Part shown: positions 9,845 to 20,234 of the stretch, in pieces
Layout: every line of letters starts with the position of its first letter
Position numbering within the stretch: position 1 is the first letter of the stretch
Assembly (NCBI RefSeq): GCF_023898315.1
Contig: NC_064622.1
Location: 180,192,178-180,256,177, forward strand
Origin: Schistocerca nitens
Lineage: Eukaryota; Arthropoda; Insecta; Orthoptera; Acrididae
Direction of reading: 5' to 3'
DNA length: 64,000 bases
Position numbers and translations under genes: made by a program
Notes under the pieces: model-generated
What the model was told of the DNA's origin: nothing
What the model saw: the letters and a program-made list of their open reading frames with translations, nothing else
Database searches by the model: none

Positions 9845-10045
9845 TTAATATTTTACTCGGTCAGCTTGCCCTGTTCAGAACTAATGTCAAGTAGTGCAGA
9901 TGTGCGAACTAAGAACAATTTGCGGATTATTCCTTAAGGGGAGACGGAAGGCAATTTTTATCACTATTCTGCCAATGCTATTTTACCCTTTGATTAGGTA
10001 CACTTTTCAAAACCACCTTAAGTGATAAAATAATGAAATTTTTAC

Positions 10046-10101
<56 letters not shown>

Positions 10102-10386
10102 GTAAAAATTTCATTATTTTATCACTTAAGGTGGTTTTGAAAAGTGTACCTATATATATAAATTATATATATATATATATATGCAGTAAAAATTTCATTA
10201 TTTTATCACTTAAGGTGGTTTTCAAAAGTGTACCTAATCAAAGGGTAAAATAGCATTGGCAGAATAGTGATAAAAATTGCCTTCCGTCTCCCCTTAAGGA
10301 ATAATCCGCAAATTGTTCTTAGTTCGCACATCTGCACTACTTGACATTAGTTCTGAACAGGGCAAGCTGACCGAGTAAAATATTAA
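9845..10386. repeat. Near-perfect inverted repeat, 206-bp arms
   Basis: Arms 9845-10050 and 10181-10386 are reverse complements with a single mismatch that I find. The spacer holds AT microsatellites and a 54-bp extra copy of the inner right arm (10097-10150). Each arm includes a transposon end (TTAAGGGGAGACGG) and about 90 bp of sequence outside it. The palindrome therefore exceeds the element and looks like an inverted duplication at the AT tract. Confidence 0.9.
10048..10098. repeat. AT dinucleotide microsatellite
   Basis: An uninterrupted (AT)n run at the centre of the palindrome. A second, interrupted AT run lies at about 10151-10182. Confidence 0.95.
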
Positions 10387-10659
10387 TCACCTCCTTAGAA
10401 GAGCATACTGATCGCTTTGGAAAGCCGTAAGTGGTGTGTAAGACCCCCAACACACGGAGCGACAGAAACGAAACCCTTTAACACCTGGAGTCTTTTACTG
10501 TATAATTAAACATGTTACCGCAGACGGCGCGATTGTTAAGTGACTCTTACAAAATCGTTCGCAACATGTTGCTAGCCACTTGGCAGTATTGGCATACTGG
10601 GTCTCCCAGGACACTTTTGATATCAAATTGATATGCAAAATAATTAAACTGATTAAATA

Positions 10660-11097
10660 AATATGGTCTGGGGAACGTTTTCATGGGATTCCCTGGGTGC
10701 TATTGTCGTTATGGGAGGCACAATAGATCAACACACTCATGGATATACACTTGAGGACCTTCTCCACCTTGATCTTCCTCGGCACGATTGCACCTACCAA
10801 CAGGATAATGCAACGTTTCACACAACCTGCAATGTATTAGCGTGGTTTGAAGAGCATCAGAATGAGTTTATCGTTCTTCTCTGGCCACCAAACTCCCCAC
10901 CGACCGGGCCGTTCTCTCCATGGATCCTTAACCGTGTAACCTAGAATAGCTGCCCACAACGCTGGAATCTGCATGGCTCCACATCCCATTCCAGAATCTC
11001 GCTGACTCTCTTACTGCGCGCCTCGCATAGGTCTGGGCTGCAGAAGGTGGTTATTCGTTCTGTTGGAAGGTGGTCACATTAATGTGACTGGACAGTG
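10660..11097 (+). mobile_element. Tc1-like transposon, 3' half (ggtcacattaatgtgacc family)
   Basis: A decayed C-terminal transposase region contains MVWGTFSWDS and QQDNATFH, with the second catalytic aspartate. It ends in a TIR carrying ggtcacattaatgtgactgg, followed by TA at 11098-11099. The 5' half is absent. Relatives of the same family lie at 29679 and 49450. The reading frame is lost after about 10944. Confidence 0.8.
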
Positions 11098-11099
11098 TA

Positions 11100-11649
11100 A
11101 AAGTAACTCCGCTTTAAGGAGGGAAGAAATTAGCTATGACAAATCACTGTAGCACTGTTAGTCTCTGTTCATAATGTTATGAATTTGAAAGCTGTCTGTC
11201 AAATATCCTTAGCTGCTACAAAAAGTCTGTAATTAATTTTTCTAGGAGTGCGCGGATGAATCCAGAATTTACTTCATTTTCTCATTGGCGTGTAACGGTA
11301 ATATACCGTCACATTTTCTTCTGAGCATGAATGTCTACTTCACATCCCGAGAGTTACTAGAAGATGCACGGGTGTACTTTCTATTCTGCAAGTACACATA
11401 CCGCTACTGCAGTTCGTCGTTTCAAAGTGGGCCCCTGTGCGTTGATGAGTTACCATCCAGTCGGCTACCAGTTGCCAGTTTAGATCGCCTGTCCGTTGCG
11501 TCCCTTTCCAGTCGCTCTGTGTGCCAACTGTCCAACTGGTACCAAGCAGAAATGAATTAATGGCAGCGAAACGATGTTTACGTCATATTCTCTTGCGTGT
11601 GAACAGTGCAATAAGACGTAGAGGCGCGGTAGAACGTCGCAAAGATGTT
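11100..11649. other. No recognised feature
   Basis: No domain, RNA or repeat family is recognised in either strand. Confidence 0.45.
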
Positions 11650-12260
11650 CTGACATGCCCATGATCACACTGCGGAAGAAGTTACCTGGTTTATTGGTAT
11701 ACCAATGCGGACTATAAAATGAGTCTATAAATGAATGGTTCACCGCTCGCAGCCTTGCGAACACCGTACGACTTGTGAAGATGACTGCGCGAAATGTACG
11801 TTTGAAGTCGGGTACCTCGCAAGAAGTAGTGCCACATACAGCTGCGTAATGGGTCAAACTAGATGAAAACTGGACTGTACCTGGCCGGAGGTATATACTG
11901 TGATACGACCGAGTCGCGATTTTGCCTTTCCAAAAGATGCAATCAGGTGAATTCACCGATAACCAAATGAGGCGTACAGCTCGTAGTGCGTGGACGGTGC
12001 ACCTCAGACAAGAACTGATTGATTGGTGTTGTGGGGATCTTTTGCTTTCCGTGATCTCCGCAACCTCATTCAGGCTACTTTGAACATCAACCGGAATGTT
12101 TGTTTCAACATTCTCAATGACCAAATGTTGCCCTTTCCATCTCACCTTCATGATGAATATGCTGTGGGCACTCCCGCGTTCAAAGAGGACAACAGAATTT
12201 TACACAGTACTGCACGAATACGCAGCTCGACTGACTCGTTAAATCTCCTGATTTTTGTCT
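11650..12260 (+). mobile_element. Highly degenerate Tc1-like remnant
   Basis: Short plus-strand similarity to Tc1-like transposases survives in several frames. Examples are a stretch readable as NWTVPGRRYIL and, near 12025-12120, a GSFAFRDL...NINRNVCFNILNDQ block typical of the region before the second aspartate. No TIRs are seen and no frame survives. The 223-codon minus-strand frame here is a shadow. Confidence 0.4.
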
Positions 12261-12722
12261 GATAGAAAATACCAGCGACAATTTATAAAAGCGAGTGATT
12301 CGTAACAACCAACATCCCTACAATTTGGTAAATCCGTGGTGTCTAATGACCAATGAGTGGCTTAAACCGGACACGGCACGCGTGAGGAACTTGTAGATCT
12401 CATCCCCGGCAAAACGAGGTGTTACACGATACTATCGTAATGTGTTTTGGCGATAACGTATGTTTTGTTTGGTATCATTAGAAGCTATGAGTCATCTTCA
12501 AAGGCCTACTGAGGCCAACTGAGTACACAAACACATAAGCTTATCAAATATACTTTCATCTGATGTGCGTTACTTATTCCGATGTTCAAATTACCTTTTT
12601 ATCGATTTTGGAATCATAGGATTTGTAACAATACAACAGAGTATGACATTATATCATCACATCACTACTGAAATATTTAATTTTCTGAATGATTTTTCAA
12701 TTTCTTCATCATGTATGATGAG
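12261..12722. other. No recognised feature
   Basis: AT-rich, without a recognisable gene or repeat. Confidence 0.45.
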
Positions 12723-13027
12723 TGCCATTATCGAATTACTACCGTAAACTGAAGAAAACTGAAGACAGCACTATTCAGGAGGATCGGGCAGCACTTTTTA
12801 GAATGAATCGCACAGCATATTACTTCTCCCCACATACATCACACGTCGTGACCACGAGGAGAAAATTCGGTAAATTGGAGTCAATACAGACTCTTACCGA
12901 CAATCATTCTTCCCACGCACTATTTGCCAGTGGAAGAGGATTGGAGGGATCAGATAATGGTACCAGAAGTATCCTCCGCCACACACCATTTGGTGGCTTG
13001 CGGATGATGATGTAGATGTAGATGTAG
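12723..13027 (+). mobile_element. LINE 3' end with (GATGTA)n tail
   Basis: The 3' part resembles the tail of the CR1-like LINE at 17.3 kb: a segment around cacacaccatttggtggctt, then gatgatgatgtagatgtagatgtagat. It is 5'-truncated, as usual for LINE insertions. The protein end is degraded. Confidence 0.65.
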
Positions 13028-13079
13028 ATCTCAATACCCACCATTGTATACTATCAAAATGGGCATAGGATATCGTGTT

Positions 13080-14020
13080 GAAACACAAGTGGACTTATTG
13101 GTCATTCTAGGCTCATTAGCGTGAAATCTCTACCATCTTTAACCCTAATTGGGACAAATATCAAGTTTTCTCTTTCATCAAAGAATCTAGGAATAATAAT
13201 AGATGAAAACCTAAATTAGACTGAGCACGTAAACGCAATGTGGAAGAAGGTAACAGCATCTCTCTATGCAGTAAAAAAATACAAAAAGCTTGTTCAAACA
13301 CTTATACTTCCAATTACTGATTACAGCGATGTTAACCTGCAAGGCCTTTCTCACAAAATCTCACGGAGACTGGAATTATTTATGAATTCCTACGTTCGTT
13401 AAATCTGTGATGTTCGACTCTTTGATCACGTTTCATTCATCTATTCTGGATACACGTGGATAGGCGCAGAGATTTCCATACTCTCTGGAGAAACACCCGC
13501 TCCCATCAGAGCAAAATACTTCCTGTCCCACTCCATCATTCAGCCACTTTCTCGAATTCCTTCTCTGTCGCAGGATTACGACCCTTGAATAACCTCCCGC
13601 ATCTTCATCTTCAGAAGACAGTTAATGACATATGTACTAAAGCAACAATAATGACTACCATTGTCCCTGTACGCACTCGTTTCCCTTGTAAATCCTTCTT
13701 TCCAATCAGATCTTCCTCTTTTCGCAGGTTCTTTAGCTGGTGCAGTCCCCTCAAATTTCCTTTTGCCAGAACTTGCTATATCAGAGAACGTTTATCTTCT
13801 ACACCTATAAATTCATTTTATATCTGCCGTTATCATTATTGTTATTATTGTCATTATTATCGTTATTACTATTATATTACCACATTACACACTCAAATCA
13901 TTACTTTTTGGTATATTAAAATTATTTATTTTTTAGGAAACTGTGACATATATATCAGACCCTGTCCGATGTAAAGAGGGCCTGATGGCTGTCATCAGAT
14001 TAGGTTAAATAAATAAATAA
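13080..14020 (+). mobile_element. Non-LTR retrotransposon 3' fragment (jockey/CR1-like), decayed
   Basis: Broken frames match the C-terminal region after the reverse transcriptase of insect LINEs. The blocks are KNLGIIIDENL, LILPITDYSDV, and VPLHHSATFSNSFSVAGLRP followed by LNNLP. The piece ends in a run of AAATAAATAAATAA near 14009-14020, a plausible 3' terminus. The catalytic RT core is missing. Stops and frameshifts make it inactive. Confidence 0.6.
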
Positions 14021-15261
14021 GAGAAATGCGTTTTTTGTAAACGAAATATGATCTGAAACAGTTAAAATAATTTTGTAAAATCTGTAAAGTAGACACCCTG
14101 GTAATTTCAGAGAGTTGTATTGTATATGTCAGTGGAACGGAGTGGGTAATACGAAATTTTTGGAGTACAGACGATCTTTGTCAACAGCAGACGGTTAAAA
14201 AGGGAAGTGGTGTAGCTGGGAGTATGAAAGAACGCAAGTGTGAATGGCTCTGGCTAAGCTAATGTGTGTACAGCAATATTTTGTGGTTGCGAAAGACAGA
14301 ACAAGTTACAACAGCTATTGGTCATAGAAGAGCACCGTTTGTCCGCAGCAAGTATAAGAAATATACGACTCTGGCGATGAGATGATAGGATTTGAAATTA
14401 TGGAACATTGTTGCCGCCGAGTTACTGCTTAGCGCCTGTAGAATCTAAAACTGTAAGATTCAACCACTTCAGACTATCAGCTTCGTAAAAGGCTTGCCGA
14501 TGTTTTGAGTGAGTTCGACAATATAACCTTTTGTGTGAACTTTAATTATAATGTTAGAGACATCGTTATTGCAAGTTATCATTACCAGTAACAGGATAAA
14601 TGTCCAATTGGTCTATATTCCGAGGGTCATATTAATGCTGAATTTTGTGAATATTGAGAACAATAACTTTGCCAGGAAATAAAACTATGTTTTTTCTTGG
14701 GTTCGAGAGTTCACATTGTTCTTAATTAAAGTTATTAACTAACATTTGAGTAGCAACGGTAACAACTGCATTTTGAATTAAGCATTTAAAAGAACTTTTA
14801 AACCATTGAATCTGGCAAATCATAATACAGTTTAGATTTTACTTAATCGCGTACAACTCTTTCTTTTAAGCAAGGATTGTGAAATTTAATGTTCATGATA
14901 AAACTGATAATGTTCGTCTGGCACTTAACCTATTAGTAACTTCCAAATATCTAAAATTATATTAATTCACCTTTTCGTGATTTAAGTAATATTCTATATC
15001 GATAACTTTCAGACGTAATTCAGTGGTGCCAAGATTTTCATTGTTGCTTTGGAGTGATTAACGTTCAGATCAAGTAATACTGAATTCCATTTTAAGTAAC
15101 TGGGAAAGTTTGTAAAAGTTTGTAACAGTAAAGATGATAGGTTACGCTATGCCATTATTGTCATTCGCGTACTAATGTGGTCCATTCACTTTTCATCTAG
15201 TTTATCTTTTACACAATTCTATGATTCGGAGTAGAGCTTCGGCCTTTTCTTTTTTTACCCC
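14021..15261. other. AT-rich stretch without recognised features
   Basis: Probably intronic or old repeat DNA. No coding frame over 60 codons is convincing and no repeat family is recognised. Confidence 0.5.
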
Positions 15262-15500
15262 ACCGAGTGAGATAGCACAACGGTTAGCACACTGGACTCG
15301 GATTCGGGAGGACGAACGTTCAATCCTGCGTCCAGCCATACTAATTTAGCTTTATCGGTTATTTCTGTATATCGCTTAAGGGCAAATGCCGGGATGGATC
15401 CTTCGCAACAGCACGGCCGATTTCCTTCTCTATCCTTTCCTAACCCGAGCTTGTCCTCTGTCGTCGACAGGACGTTAAAAACTAATATTGTCCTCCTGCA
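15262..15500 (+). mobile_element. tRNA-derived SINE, family 2
   Basis: The head has box A-like tagcacaacggttagcacac and box B-like cgttcaatcc. The body is shared with the copy at 17717: aaatgccgggatgg, gcacggccgatttcc, then gacaggacgttaaaaactaa. The head suggests a class I tRNA origin. No clear target duplication was found. Confidence 0.75.
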
Positions 15501-15620
15501 TCCTTTATCTCATCCCACGCATAAGAGAATTTATTCCTGGCCAAGAAACGACGGACGATATCAATACGCCTGTGCCTCCAGAATGAAATTTTCACTCAGC
15601 AGCGGAGTGTGTGCTGATTT

Positions 15621-15775
15621 GAAACTCCCTGGCAGCTTAAAACTGTGTGCCGGACAGAGACTCGAACTCGGGATCTTTGCCTTTGGCGGGCAAGTGCTCT
15701 TGTTGCCCGCGAAAAGCAAAGGTCCCGCGTTCGAGTCTCGGTCCGGTACACAGTTTTAATATGCCAGGAAGTTTC
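15621..15775. repeat. tRNA-like fold-back, 73-bp inverted arms
   Basis: Arms 15621-15693 and 15703-15775 are imperfect reverse complements around a 9-base loop. Each contains a box B-like ttcgagtc and a sequence close to ctttgccttt...gcgggcaa. It resembles a fold-back dispersed repeat seen in Schistocerca (memory). Upstream sequence from 15578 (ccagaatgaaattttcactc) belongs to the same repeat. Confidence 0.75.
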
Positions 15776-15780
15776 ACGTG

Positions 15781-16555
15781 TGTACCTGTTTGTTATGTGA
15801 ACTTATGTCTGATTAGATCCAGTTTGCTTCAAACGGAAATTGTCTGTTTTAGGACTGGCCACCTGACTATTTCACTGTATGATTGGAAATCTATTGAAAT
15901 ACAAATTTTAATTAATGATTAATTCGACTTACAGTTCTAAATTGATCTCTGTAATTATATTTCATTTCATTACGTCTTGCACTGCAGCACCCGTCAAAGT
16001 ACGTACTAATTGTATTTGTAGTCGAAGTGGGATCAATATCGCGAATACTTACTTAACATGTAGTGATCCCGTTACATGTCAGATGTACGATTACTTTATC
16101 TGTTCTGATTTATTGGGAGAGGTTTCACTTGTGTATATCTATTACTAAGAGCATCTTTTATAGCTATCTGAAGGTGGAACCTCTCTTCGACCGATGTGCG
16201 ATATAATCGACCGTGATTACGTATGTATAAACTGTCGGAAAAGACATGGTTTCATAAGTAATCTGATCGAAACGACGTGAACAAGCGTACAACTAATCAC
16301 TAATGTGACAACAAAATACACTTTTTTAATAAAGACATAATGAAATGAAGTGCAATGATAGAAATCAATTTAGAAATGCAAGTCTAATTAATCATTAATA
16401 CACTCTTACAAAGAGGAAAACAGCCGACGCACCACGAAGGAATTATACCGATTGGGACTGAAATCGGTAGGTGTGATGTACGTGTACAGCAAACAAATGA
16501 TTACAATTTCAGAAAATAATGCTTTACTTAAGAGAAAAAGCTTCATAAAGTAAGC
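15781..16555. other. No recognised feature
   Basis: AT-rich DNA with chance frames only. Confidence 0.45.
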
Positions 16556-17040
16556 AAGTCAAGAACGGTCTGATCCACCTCTGGCCTTTATACAAACCAT
16601 TATTCGGCTTGGCGTTGATTGAGAGAGCTGTTGGATGTCTTCCTGAGGGATAATTTCTTTCAGATTGAAGAGTTTGACCTACAAAAACTCGAGATCACTG
16701 GAGTGCCCTACCCATAATGCTCCAACCGTTATCAGTCGGAGAGAGATCAGGCGGCTTTACTGGCCAAGGTAGGATTTGACAACTACAAAAACAAGCAGTA
16801 GAAACTATCGCCATGTGCGGTCGGGTGTTATCTTGCTGAAACGTAAGCCCCGGATGGCTTGCATGAAGCGCCACAATACGGGGCGTAGATTATCGTCAAC
16901 GTATCGCTGTGCTGTACGGGTGTCCCGGATAACAACGAAAGGGGTTTTCCTGTTAAAAGAAATGGCACACCATCAGCCGTGGCTGTGTGGAGATGCCCCA
17001 GAGATTGGTGGAGTGCCTACCTGACTAGCAAATGGAGCCA
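16556..17040 (-). mobile_element. Tc1-like transposase remnant
   Basis: Read on the minus strand this is the C-terminal part of a Tc1-like coding region in several broken frames. It has the typical order of a block before the second aspartate, a lysine/arginine-rich C-terminal stretch and a short trailer. The match is to a Schistocerca Tc1-like family from memory. No TIR was found and no frame is intact. Confidence 0.5.
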
Positions 17041-17716
17041 CTGTCATATCGCGTGACTTTTGCCATGGAAGATGCGATATTTGCAAATAACTGAGTTATT
17101 TTATGTAATAATTCTACCTGTCTTTACAAAGGAAATTTGTGTTGGTTTCCGATAGCTTCAATTTGTAGATGTATTTAACTTGTAACTGGTTTTTGGTAAC
17201 ACTTCTACTTAAATGGATTTTACTAGCTGATTACTCGTGTGTAGTAGAGAAATAATGTAACGGTTGGGCGACTAAATACACTACTGAAAGGATTTTATCG
17301 ATTGCAGTGCTTTTAAATTTCAGTAGATTATCTACATCTACATCTACATTTATACTCCGCAAGCCACCCAACGGTGTGTGGTGGAGGGCACTTTACGTGC
17401 CACTGTCATTACCTCCCTTTCCTGTTCTTCCAGTCGCGTATGGTTCGCGGGAAGAGCGACTGACGGAAAGCCTCCGTGCGCGCTCTAATCTCTCTAATTT
17501 TACATTCGTGATCTCCTCGGGAGGTATAAGTAGGGGGAAGCAATATATTCGGTACCTCATCCAGAAACGCACCCTCTCGAAACCTGGCGAGCAAGCTACA
17601 CTGCGATGCAGAGCGCCTCTCTTGCAGAGTCTGCCACTTGAGTTTATTAAACATCTCCGTAACGCTATCACGGTTACCAAATAACCCTATGACGAAACGC
17701 GCCGCTGTTCTTTGGA

Positions 17717-17936
17717 GACTCGCATTCGGGAGGACGACGGTTCAATCCCGTCTCCGGCCATCCTGATTTAGGTTTTCCGTGATTTCCCTAAATCGCTTCA
17801 GGCAAATGCCGGGATGGTTCCTTTGAAAGGGCACGGCCGATTTCCTTCCCCATCCTTCCCTCACCCGAGCTTGCGCTCCGTCTCTAATGACCTCGTTGTC
17901 GACGGGACGTTAAACACTAATCTCCTCCTCCTCCTC
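17717..17936 (+). mobile_element. tRNA-derived SINE, family 2, inserted in LINE
   Basis: Flanked by exact 9-bp repeats ttctttgga (17708-17716 and 17937-17945). The head is 5'-truncated, retaining box B-like ggttcaatccc. The body matches the copy at 15262. It ends with (ctc)n. Confidence 0.9.
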
Positions 17937-18942
17937 TTCTTTGGATCTTCTCTATCTCCTCCGTCAACCCGATCTGGTACGGATCCCTCACTGATGAGCA
18001 ATACTCAACTATAGGTCGAACGAGTGTTTTGTAAGCCACCTCCTTTGTTGATGGACTACATTTTCTAACCACTCTCCCAATGAATCTCAACCTGGTACCC
18101 GCCTTACCAACAATTAATTTTATATGATCATTCCACTTCAAATCGTTCCGCACGCATACTGCCAGATATTTTACAGAAGTAACTGCTACCAGTGTTTGTT
18201 CCGCTATGATATAATCATACAATAAAGGATCCTTCTTTCTATGTATTCGTAATACATTACATTTGTCTATGTTAAGGGACAGTTGCCACTCCCTGCACCA
18301 AGTGCCTATCCGCTGCAGATCTTCCTGCATTTCGCTACAATTTTCTAATGCTGCAACTTCTGTGTATACTACAGCATCATCAGCGAAAAGCTGCATGGAA
18401 CTTCCGACACTATCTACTAGGTGATTTACATACATTGTGAAAAGCAATGGTCCCATAACACTCCCCTGTGGCACGCCAGAGGTTACTTTAACGTCTGTAG
18501 ACGTCTCTCCATTGATAACAACATGCTGTGTCCTGTTTGCTAAAAACTCTTCAATCCATCCACACAGCTGGTCTGATATTCCGTAGGCTCTTACTTTGTT
18601 TATCAGGCGACAGTGCGGAACTGTATCGAACGCCTTCCGGAAGTTAAGAAAAATAGCATCTACCTTCGAGCCTGTATCTAATATTTTCTGGGTCTCATGA
18701 ACAAATAAAGCGAGTTGGGTCTCACACGATCGCTGTTTCCGGAATCCATGTTGATTCCTACATAGTAGATTCTGGGTTTCCAAAAACGAGATGATACTCG
18801 AGCAAAAAACATGTTCTAAAATTCTACAACAGATCGACGTCAGAGATATAGGTCTATAGTTTTGCGCATCTGCTCGACGACCCTTCTTGAAGACTGGGAC
18901 TACCTGTGCTCTTTTCGAATCATTTGGAACCCTCCGTTCCTC

Positions 18943-19144
18943 AGCCGGTCGATGTGGCCGAGTGGTTAAAGGCGCTACAGTCTGGAACCGCACGACCGCG
19001 ACGGTCGCAGGTTCGAATCCTGCCTCGGGCATGGATGTGTGTGGTGTCCTTAGGTTAGTTAGGTTTAAGTAGTTCTAAGTTCTAGGGGACTTATGACCAC
19101 AGCAGTTGAGTCCCATAGTGCTCAGAGCCATTTGAACCATTTTT
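18943..19144 (+). mobile_element. tRNA-derived SINE, family 1, inserted in LINE
   Basis: A full copy whose head, gtggccgagtggttaaaggc, is close to a tRNA-Ser/Leu 5' half. Target duplications are 18927-18942 and 19145-19159, differing by a one-base indel. The inserted sequence breaks the LINE RT frame. Confidence 0.95.
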
Positions 19145-20234
19145 GAACCTCCGTTCCTCTAGAGACCTGCGGTACACTGCTGTTAGAAGGGGGGCAAGTT
19201 TTTTCGCGTACTCTGTGTAGAATCGAATTGGTATCCCGTCAGGTCCAGTGGACTTTCCTCTGTTGAGTGATTCCAGTTGCTTTTCTATTCCTGGGACACT
19301 TATTTCGATGTCAGTCATTTTTTCGTTTGTGCGAGGATTTAGAGAAGGAACTGCAGTGCGGTCTTCCTCTGTTCCTAGGTTTATGACCACGCTGTACATT
19401 GAATAATGTTTCTACATTTGCAGAAAACTTTACTTTTCCGAGTAATTTTTGTAATTTCAGAAAAAGACTGCAACACTTAAAATTTGAATGTCATCATTTA
19501 AAAAAGGAATATGCTGTGATGACAAAAGTCCGGGGATGGCGATGTGCACATATACAGGTGGCGGGAGCACTGCGAACACTAAGTATAAAAGGGCAGTGCA
19601 TTGGCGGATCCGTCATTTGTAAGTAGGTGATTTGAGTGAAATGGTTTATAACGTGATTGTGGCCGCACGACGGGAATTAGCAGATTTTGATCGCGGATTG
19701 GTAATTGGAGCTAGACGCATGGGGCATTCAATTTAGGAAATAGCTGCGGAATTCAAAATTCCGAGATCCACAATGTCAAATGTGTGCCGACGACACTAAA
19801 TTTCAGGCGTTGCTGATGCACGCCATACCTGGAGCGTCTCTCCTGGGATCGTGGCCATATTGGTTGGACCCTAGACGACTGGAAAACGGTGGTCTGGTCA
19901 GATGAGTCCCGATTTCAGTTGGTAAGAGCTGATGGCAAGGTTAGAGTGTGGCGCAGACCACACGAAGTTGTGCAAGCTGTGGTGGTTCCACAATGGTGTC
20001 GGCTGTGTTTAAATGGAATAGACGGGGTCCTCTCGCTATTGTCGGCTACTTGGAGACAATCTGGTAGCCATCCACGGATGTCATGTTGCCACCAACGATG
20101 GAATTTCTATGGATGACAATGTGCCACGTCACCGGGTCGCAGTTGTTCACCATTAGTTTGAGGAACATCCAGGACAATTTGAGCGAATGATTTGGTCATC
20201 CAGATCGCCCGATGTGAATCCTATCGAACATGTA

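Larger units (their letters stand above)
8644..10293 (+). mobile_element. Decayed Mutator-like DNA transposon with TTAA-flanked ends
   Basis: The left end reads GGGGAGACGTAAGGCAA after a TTAA (8640-8643). The right end is its inverted counterpart (10277-10293), followed by TTAA (10294-10297). They match at 16 of 17 bases. Between them lies a broken transposase frame of the Mutator-like type. A second copy of the terminal sequence occurs at 9938 inside the palindrome. The TTAA flanks are unexpected for Mutator elements, so class and boundaries remain provisional. Confidence 0.55.
17328..19399 (-). mobile_element. CR1-like non-LTR retrotransposon, 5'-truncated, split by two SINEs
   Basis: The minus-strand LINE runs from within ORF2 (19399) to a 3' end of (GTAGAT)n at 17328-17344. 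Family 1 and family 2 SINEs are inserted at 18943 and 17717, each with its own target duplication. Leaving both insertions aside, the coding frame lines up on both sides of each one. The LINE was therefore little damaged when they landed. It lacks the endonuclease and ORF1. Confidence 0.85.
17409..19399 (-). pseudogene. CR1-like reverse transcriptase ORF2, interrupted
   Basis: In minus-strand order, the N-terminal part (19399-19145) has ESLNRGKSTGPDGIPIRFY, the start of the RT domain. After the SINE, the frame (about 18927-17946) has FKKGRRADAQNYRPISLTS, AIFLNFRKAFDTVPH (usually DF, here NF), GVPQGSVMGPLLF and the FADD catalytic box. After the second SINE it resumes with a C-terminal region and ends at 17409 (DWKNRKGR). 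The apparent 371-codon frame starting in the SINE (MPEAGFEPATV) is a chance fusion. Loss of the aspartate in block A (D to N) would probably inactivate it. Confidence 0.85.

Noticed and set aside
11480..12151. A 223-codon minus-strand frame
   Set aside because: No domain. Plus-strand similarity to Tc1-like transposases explains the low stop density, so I treat it as a shadow.
18887..19032. tRNA-like sequence with box A, box B and a variable arm as a real tRNA gene
   Set aside because: It lies in the head of a repeated SINE with a body, T-rich tail and target duplication. The acceptor stem does not close properly. The same holds for every other family 1-5 head.
17917..19032. A 371-codon protein starting MPEAGFEPATV
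   Set aside because: The first ~30 codons are SINE sequence read in antisense and only the rest is LINE RT; a chance fusion, not a gene.
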